DNA of 10,400 nucleotides from Thermoplasmata archaeon (GTDB lineage: Archaea > Thermoplasmatota > DTKX01 > GCA-020343715), in NCBI GenBank assembly GCA_020343715.1, contig CP070808.1:2149856-2160255 (forward strand). The letters are read 5' to 3'. Shown piece by piece: positions 5,716 to 10,400 of the stretch. Position numbers and translations under genes: made by a program. The first letter of the stretch is position 1, and each line of letters begins with the position of its first letter. The notes below the pieces were generated by a model, which saw nothing but the letters and a program-made list of their open reading frames with translations, was not told the origin of the DNA and made no database searches.

Positions 5716-8700
5716 TCAGAAGCTGTCGTCGTCCCACTGGATCTGATCGCTTCCCAGGGGCTCCATCGTCTCGAAGGCGGCCGTGGTCACCGGAAGGGCG
5801 CCGCCCATCACCACGGGGGCCGCCCCCATGCGCTTCCACACCAGGTAGAACAGGGCGATGAGCACCACCAGGACCGCGATGATGAACGCGAACAGCACCC
5901 ACTCGGAGGTGCTGAAGAAGGGCTCGACGATGACCTCCTTGCCGGTGAAGGAGCCCGAGGCGGAGTTGCCCACGGGGTCCGCGTTGGCCTCGTACTCGGC
6001 GGTGGCGGTTAGGGTGTGCAGCTTGCTGTGGTCGGGCACCTTGTACGGCACCTCCACCGTGTGCTGCCCGCCCGCTGGGATGTCATGAACGCCCTCGTAG
6101 AGCACCTGGTCGTTGTCCTTGATGGTGATGACCACGTCCCGGGCCCAGGAGGTGCCGGTGTTCTTGAACGTGGCCGAGATGGTCACGTTGTCCCCCTTGA
6201 AGGGGAATGGGTTGGACATGAACAGGTCGCTGGGCGAGATGACCACGGCCGAGTTGAGGAGGAACACCGTCACGTTGGTCCGGGTGGTCCTGCCCGAGGT
6301 GTCGTTGACCTCCAGCACCAGCAGGTACTCGCCGTCCTCCATGGACCGGGTGTCCCAGATGGCCAGGGTCCCTCCGACGACGGAGAGGCGCTGGTCCTCC
6401 ACGATGGGCATGAGCTCGATGCCGTCCTCGGACCAGTACAGGTTGTACCGGGCGATGTGGGGGTCGAAGGCGGTCCCCTGCACCGGGATCAGGCCCGTGA
6501 GGGTCTCGTTCATGGCTGGGCTGGTGATGTTGGCGCTGGGAGCGTCCAGGTCAACCGTCGCCAGGGCGACGACGGGGGTGACCATCATGTTGTCCAGGGC
6601 GTCGATGGCCCGCACCCACAGCTCGTGGGAGCCCGAGCCGTAGCCCGTCCAGGTGAAGGACCAGACCCCGGTGCTGTAGGTCGCCTCGGACCAGGTGGCG
6701 CCGCCGTCGTCGGACAGCTCCACCGTGGCCACACCCGACCCCGCGTCCACCGCGGTGCCGGAGACCTCCAGCACCGCCCCGGAGATCACGGCCGGCAGCG
6801 GGTCGAAGGCCGCCTCGGGGGGCGAGGCGTCCTGGGTCGACCGGACGGCGGTGGACCAGCCCGACTCGTGGCCGAAGGCGTCGCGGGCCCTGACCCGGTA
6901 GTGGTAGGTCACCCCGTCCGCCAGCATGCGGAAGGTGAAGGCCTCGGCCGACGTCCAGCCCGAGGAGGATACTATATCGTCGAAGGCCCCGTCGGTGGCC
7001 GCATCGGCGTAGTACTGCACCCCGCCTACGCCCGCATCGTGGGACTCCAACCAGCTGATGCCGTTGGTGGTACCGGCGGTGTGCTCGGGCTCGGGGTTGA
7101 CGAAGGGCACCTGGGGCGGCGATGCGTCCTGGGTGGAGCTAACGGAGCCGGACCAGCCGGACCGCTGGTCGAAGCCGTCACGGCTGCGCACCCGGTAGTA
7201 CAGGGGAGCGCCCTCGGACAGGCCCGTGAAGGTCCAGGTGGTGGCGGTGGTCCACGTGCTGCTGTCCACCAGCGTGGAGAAGGTGGCCACGGGGCTCACC
7301 TCCACCATGTACTCCTCGCCACCTACGCCGGCGTCCAGCACCGACGACCAGGTGAGGGTTATGTCCACGCCCTTGGTGTAGACGGGCAGCGGGTCCAGCA
7401 CCGGCACCGGGGGCGCCGACGAGTCCTGGGTCGAGGAGACCACGGGGCTCCAGGTGGAGGTCCACGCGAAGGCGTCCCGGGCCTGCACCCGGTAGTAGTA
7501 CACCGTGCCGTCGGAGAGGCCCGAGAAGGTGTGGGAGGTGGCGCGGAGCCATCCCGAGTCCTTCTCCACATCCGTCCACGTGGGGTCGGAGGTGGCCTGG
7601 ATCCTGTACTCGACACCGCCCACGCCTCCGTCCAGGGAGGTGGACCAGGTCAGCGTGTTGGTGGTGCCCTGGGTGTAAAGGGGCTCGGAGGCCAGGTAGG
7701 GTATGGAGGGCGGGCTGCCGTCGCATATGGTGCTCTGGGGCTGGGACCAGGGGGTCAGGTGCCCGAAGGCGTCCCGCGCCCTCACACGGAAGTAGAGGGT
7801 CACGTGCTCGGGCAGGCCGCCGAAGGTGTGGGTGGCCGATGCGACCCAGTCGCTGGACCCTCCGGGGGTCGCGAAGGCCGGGTCGTCGTCCCACTGGGCC
7901 AGGTACTCCACGCCGGCCACGCCCAGGTCCACGGCGGGGTTCCATGACGCCGACACCGCCCGGCCCTTGGTGTACTCGGGCAGGTCGTTGAGGGACGGCG
8001 TCGAAGGGGGCGAGTTGTCCATGATGGTGGACACCGCGGGGGACCAGGCCGAGGCCTGTCCCAGGGCGTCGCGGGCCCTGACGCGGAAGTAGAGCACCTG
8101 GTTCTCGGGAAGTCCCGAGAAGGTCCACTCCCGGATGGGCACCCATCCGCTGGCGCCGCCGGGCGAGGAGAAGGTGGGCACGTTGTCCCACTCGGCGTAG
8201 TAGGTGACCCCGCCGATGCCCTCGTCGATGGCGATGGACCAGTCCACCGTCAGCACGGTGCCCGGGGAGTAGGAGTCCAGGGGCGACATCGTCGGCCTGG
8301 TGGGCGGGGAAGCGTCCTGGGTGGACCACACCACGGCGCTCCAGGGGGAGCGGTGGTCGAAGGCGTCCCGGGCCATCACCCTGTAGTAGTAGGTCTGACC
8401 GTTGGAGAGGCCCGTGAAGGTGGCCTCGGTGTCGGTGCCCCAGCCGTACGTGCCCACCACGTCGGAGAAGGCCCCGTCGGTGGCAACCTGGCAGAAGTAC
8501 TGCACGCCTCCGATGCCCGCGTCCACAGAGAGGGACCAGGAGACGGAGTTGCTCAGGCCCTGGGTGAACTGGGGCTCCGCCGCCATCGAGGGCGTGGAGG
8601 GGGGAGAGTTGTCCTGGGTCGAGGCCCGCAGCGCGGACCACTCGGACCGGTGGTCGAAGGCGTCCCGGCTCCTGACCCTGTAGATGTAGCGCATGCCGTC

Positions 8701-10400
8701 GGAGAGGCCCGAGAAGGTGTGGGTGGTGGCCGACGTCCATCCCGATGTGGCGTGCAGCGTGTCGAAGTCCTCGTCGAGGCTGCACTGGACCTCGTACTGC
8801 ACACCACCCACGCCCGCGTCGGTGACGGCGTTCCACGACACGGTGTTCGTGGTGCCCTTGGTCACCGTGGGCTCCGCCGCCAGGGTGGGCACAGGGGGTG
8901 CCCGGTCGTCCTGGGTGGAGCTGACGAAGGCGGACCAGGCGGACGCCTGCCCGAAGGCGTCCCGGCTCCGCACACGGTACCAGTACTGGCTGCCGTCGCC
9001 CAGGTTGTTCCACTTCCACCCGGTCTCGGTGGTCCATCCGGTACCGATGGGGTTGGTGAACGCACCGTCGATGGAGATCTCGTGGTAGTACTCCACGCCG
9101 CCGACACCCTTGTCGACGACGCTGGTCCAGGCCACATCGTTGGAGGTACCCTTGGAGAACTCGGGCTCCTCGACCATCTTGGGCACCGGGGGCGCGCTGG
9201 CGTCCTGGGTGGACCATACTATGTTGCTCCACGGGGTGGTGAAGCTGAAGGAGTCACGGGCGCGCACTCGGTAGAAGTACTTGGTCCCGTCGGTCAGGCC
9301 CGATACGGTGGCGGTGGTCCCGTCCAGGCGGTCGTACTCGCCCAGGATGGTCGAGAACACCGAGCTGGTGGACCACTGGAAGGTGTAGACGACGGTGCCC
9401 ACGCCAGCGTCCTCCGAGGCGCCCCACGTCAGGGAGTTTGAAGTCCCCTGGGTGAACTCGGGCTCCAGCTGCATCACCGGGGTGGAGGGGGCCGAGTTGT
9501 CCTGGGTGGAGCTGACCACGTTGGACAGGGGGGACTGGTGGTCGAAGGCGTCCCTGGACCGGACGGCGTAGAAGTACGTTACCCCGTCGGCCAGGCCCGA
9601 GAAGGTGTACGAGAGGGCCGTCTGCCACGGGCTCGAGGATATGGGCGAGGCCATGGTGGCGGAGGTGGCCACGTACACCTGGTACTGGACACCGCCGATG
9701 CCCGCCCCGTCGGAGGAAGCGGTCCACTGGACGTTGTTGGTGGTGCCGGGGGTGTACGAGGGCTCGATGCGCATCGTCGGCGTGGTGGGCGGCGAGTCGT
9801 CCAGGCGCGACCACCGGGTGGGCGACCAGGCGCTGGTGTGGCCGAAGGCGTCACGGGCACGGACCCGGAAGAACCACCACTGGTTCTCCGCCAGGTCGGT
9901 GAAGGTGTGCTCGGTGGCGGTGATCCAACCCGAGTTGCCGTTGGGGGACCGGAACAAAAAGTCGTTGTCGTACTCGATCCAGTACTGGATGCCGCCCACG
10001 CCCGCGTCGGTGGACTCGTCCCAGTCCATGGTCAGCGAGTCACCCGGCTGGATCCAGTCCGAGGGCTGGGGGAAGTTGGGCACCGTGGGCGGGCTGTTGT
10101 CCTGGGTGGAGAACACCACGTTGGACCAGATGCCCACCTGGTCGAAGTTGTCCCGGGCGTGCACCCGGTAGTAGTACCGGGTCGCGTCGGCCAGGCCCGT
10201 GAAGGTGAAGGTGGTGCCTCGGACCCAGCCCGAGGACACCACCGAGGTGAAGGCGGGGGAGGTGGACCGCTGGGCCTCGTACTCCACGCCGCCCACGCCG
10301 TCGTCGTAGACGGCGGTCCAGGTGACCGTGTTGGCCGTGCCCGAGGTGTACTCGGGCTCGGCCGTCAGGAAGGGTGCGGGGGGCGCGCTAGCGTCCTGGG
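5716..10400 (-). CDS. Giant membrane-anchored FN3-repeat surface protein (5' end off window)
   Basis: The frame is open to the right edge, so 1560 C-terminal residues are visible and the N-terminus with any signal peptide is missing. In order it has twelve FN3-like domains (10392-6829), two Ig-like beta-sandwich segments (about 6828-6545 and 6545-6260), and a CARDB-like domain starting near VVISPSDLF (about 6250-5930). These are followed by one membrane helix of 22 residues (5836-5901), a KR stop-transfer pair and a cytoplasmic tail of about 39 residues ending in WDDDSF. Each FN3 unit shows the strand-B Trp (for example NTVTWS), a GVGGVEY strand and the strand-F Tyr in YYYRVRARD. Most of the protein is therefore outside the cell, anchored at its C-terminus. 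It has no PGF-CTERM-like sorting signal. Such proteins usually act in adhesion, surface-layer structure or ligand binding, but no ligand or catalytic domain is visible here. The stop is TGA at 5716-5718. I saw no frameshift. Confidence 0.92.
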   Translation of the reverse strand, partial: QDASAPPAPFLTAEPEYTSGTANTVTWTAVYDDGVGGVEYEAQRSTSPAFTSVVSSGWVRGTTFTFTGLADATRYYYRVHARDNFDQVGIWSNVVFSTQDNSPPTVPNFPQPSDWIQPGDSLTMDWDESTDAGVGGIQYWIEYDNDFLFRSPNGNSGWITATEHTFTDLAENQWWFFRVRARDAFGHTSAWSPTRWSRLDDSPPTTPTMRIEPSYTPGTTNNVQWTASSDGAGIGGVQYQVYVATSATMASPISSSPWQTALSYTFSGLADGVTYFYAVRSRDAFDHQSPLSNVVSSTQDNSAPSTPVMQLEPEFTQGTSNSLTWGASEDAGVGTVVYTFQWSTSSVFSTILGEYDRLDGTTATVSGLTDGTKYFYRVRARDSFSFTTPWSNIVWSTQDASAPPVPKMVEEPEFSKGTSNDVAWTSVVDKGVGGVEYYHEISIDGAFTNPIGTGWTTETGWKWNNLGDGSQYWYRVRSRDAFGQASAWSAFVSSTQDDRAPPVPTLAAEPTVTKGTTNTVSWNAVTDAGVGGVQYEVQCSLDEDFDTLHATSGWTSATTHTFSGLSDGMRYIYRVRSRDAFDHRSEWSALRASTQDNSPPSTPSMAAEPQFTQGLSNSVSWSLSVDAGIGGVQYFCQVATDGAFSDVVGTYGWGTDTEATFTGLSNGQTYYYRVMARDAFDHRSPWSAVVWSTQDASPPTRPTMSPLDSYSPGTVLTVDWSIAIDEGIGGVTYYAEWDNVPTFSSPGGASGWVPIREWTFSGLPENQVLYFRVRARDALGQASAWSPAVSTIMDNSPPSTPSLNDLPEYTKGRAVSASWNPAVDLGVAGVEYLAQWDDDPAFATPGGSSDWVASATHTFGGLPEHVTLYFRVRARDAFGHLTPWSQPQSTICDGSPPSIPYLASEPLYTQGTTNTLTWSTSLDGGVGGVEYRIQATSDPTWTDVEKDSGWLRATSHTFSGLSDGTVYYYRVQARDAFAWTSTWSPVVSSTQDSSAPPVPVLDPLPVYTKGVDITLTWSSVLDAGVGGEEYMVEVSPVATFSTLVDSSTWTTATTWTFTGLSEGAPLYYRVRSRDGFDQRSGWSGSVSSTQDASPPQVPFVNPEPEHTAGTTNGISWLESHDAGVGGVQYYADAATDGAFDDIVSSSGWTSAEAFTFRMLADGVTYHYRVRARDAFGHESGWSTAVRSTQDASPPEAAFDPLPAVISGAVLEVSGTAVDAGSGVATVELSDDGGATWSEATYSTGVWSFTWTGYGSGSHELWVRAIDALDNMMVTPVVALATVDLDAPSANITSPAMNETLTGLIPVQGTAFDPHIARYNLYWSEDGIELMPIVEDQRLSVVGGTLAIWDTRSMEDGEYLLVLEVNDTSGRTTRTNVTVFLLNSAVVISPSDLFMSNPFPFKGDNVTISATFKNTGTSWARDVVITIKDNDQVLYEGVHDIPAGGQHTVEVPYKVPDHSKLHTLTATAEYEANADPVGNSASGSFTGKEVIVEPFFSTSEWVLFAFIIAVLVVLIALFYLVWKRMGAAPVVMGGALPVTTAAFETMEPLGSDQIQWDDDSF
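6829..10392 (-). repeat. Tandem array of twelve FN3-like protein repeats, 297-base average period
   Basis: Using the Asp of the recurrent STQD end as a landmark, successive landmark Asp codons start at 10393, 10099, 9799, 9499, 9202, 8908, 8611, 8314, 8017, 7720, 7423, 7126 and 6829. Spacings are 294, 300, 300, 297, 294 and then 297 seven times, which is 3564 bases in all, exactly 12 x 297. Units open with a DNSPPxxP-like linker, contain TxGTxNxxxW and DAGVGGVEY, and close with YRVRARDAFDHxSxWS and STQD. Units 2 (10098-9799), 8 (8313-8017) and 9 (8016-7720) form a variant class and lack STQD. The array continues at least one landmark to the right, since QD of the preceding unit is visible at the edge. 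Confidence 0.93.

Noticed and set aside
6016..7947. Very long plus-strand open frame (over 600 codons) opposite the FN3 gene, and similar plus-strand frames at 4012-5517, 8353-9441 and 1051-2553
   Set aside because: They are exact antisense shadows of confident minus-strand genes. Their composition is dominated by Gly, His, Val, Arg and Pro, as expected from the complement of GC-rich codons, and they show no domain or membrane pattern.
7178..9232. Second long minus-strand open frame inside the FN3 region
   Set aside because: It is an out-of-frame reading of the same repeats, very rich in Arg, Gly, Pro and His, with no recognisable fold. The FN3 frame explains the region.
6829..10392. Regular 297-base periodicity considered as a non-coding satellite or CRISPR-like array
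   Set aside because: The period is in frame, the units encode FN3 hallmarks and the unit DNA is divergent. There are no short identical repeats separated by spacers.

Overview
The window looks like a GC-rich archaeal chromosome segment, most likely a euryarchaeote of the Thermoplasmatota type. I infer this from an archaeal-style phosphoglycolate-phosphatase-like HAD enzyme, TATA-box-like promoters with at most short leaders, SD motifs next to GTG/TTG starts, and a very large membrane-anchored fibronectin-type-III surface protein. No rRNA or other phylogenetic marker is present, so the lineage is a moderate-confidence inference. All six genes that I can support are on the minus strand, so transcription runs from high to low coordinates. 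Long plus-strand open frames across the window are antisense shadows of these GC-rich genes.

Region 1 (about 10400 to 5716): the 3' part of a giant surface protein that enters from beyond the right edge. It has twelve tandem FN3-like repeats of 98-100 residues (average exactly 99 residues, 297 bases), then two Ig-like beta-sandwich segments, a CARDB-like domain, one membrane helix and a short acidic cytoplasmic tail. The repeats fall into two subfamilies.

Region 2 (5715 to 4045): a 189-base spacer with a probable promoter, then a UbiA-family prenyltransferase with both Asp-rich motifs. It carries an unusual C-terminal extracytoplasmic extension of about 160 residues that contains a DxDxDG calcium-loop-like motif.

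Region 3 (4044 to 1): a 68-base spacer with a good TATA-like element, then a compact operon. It encodes two paralogous FtsX/MacB-type permeases, their LolD/MacB-type ATPase and a HAD phosphatase that is cut by the left edge. Gaps are 4, 34 and 1 bases, and SD-like motifs precede the three downstream genes. The two permeases and the ATPase should form one ABC transporter of the mechanotransmission/exporter class with an unknown substrate. No dedicated periplasmic adaptor or binding protein is visible.

The shared theme is the cell envelope: a surface protein, membrane lipid or quinone prenylation, and an exporter-like ABC complex. I see no CRISPR array, tRNA, rRNA, insertion sequence, phage gene or defence gene. 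The most unusual points are the two-class FN3 array and the extended UbiA. I found no convincing new multi-gene system.
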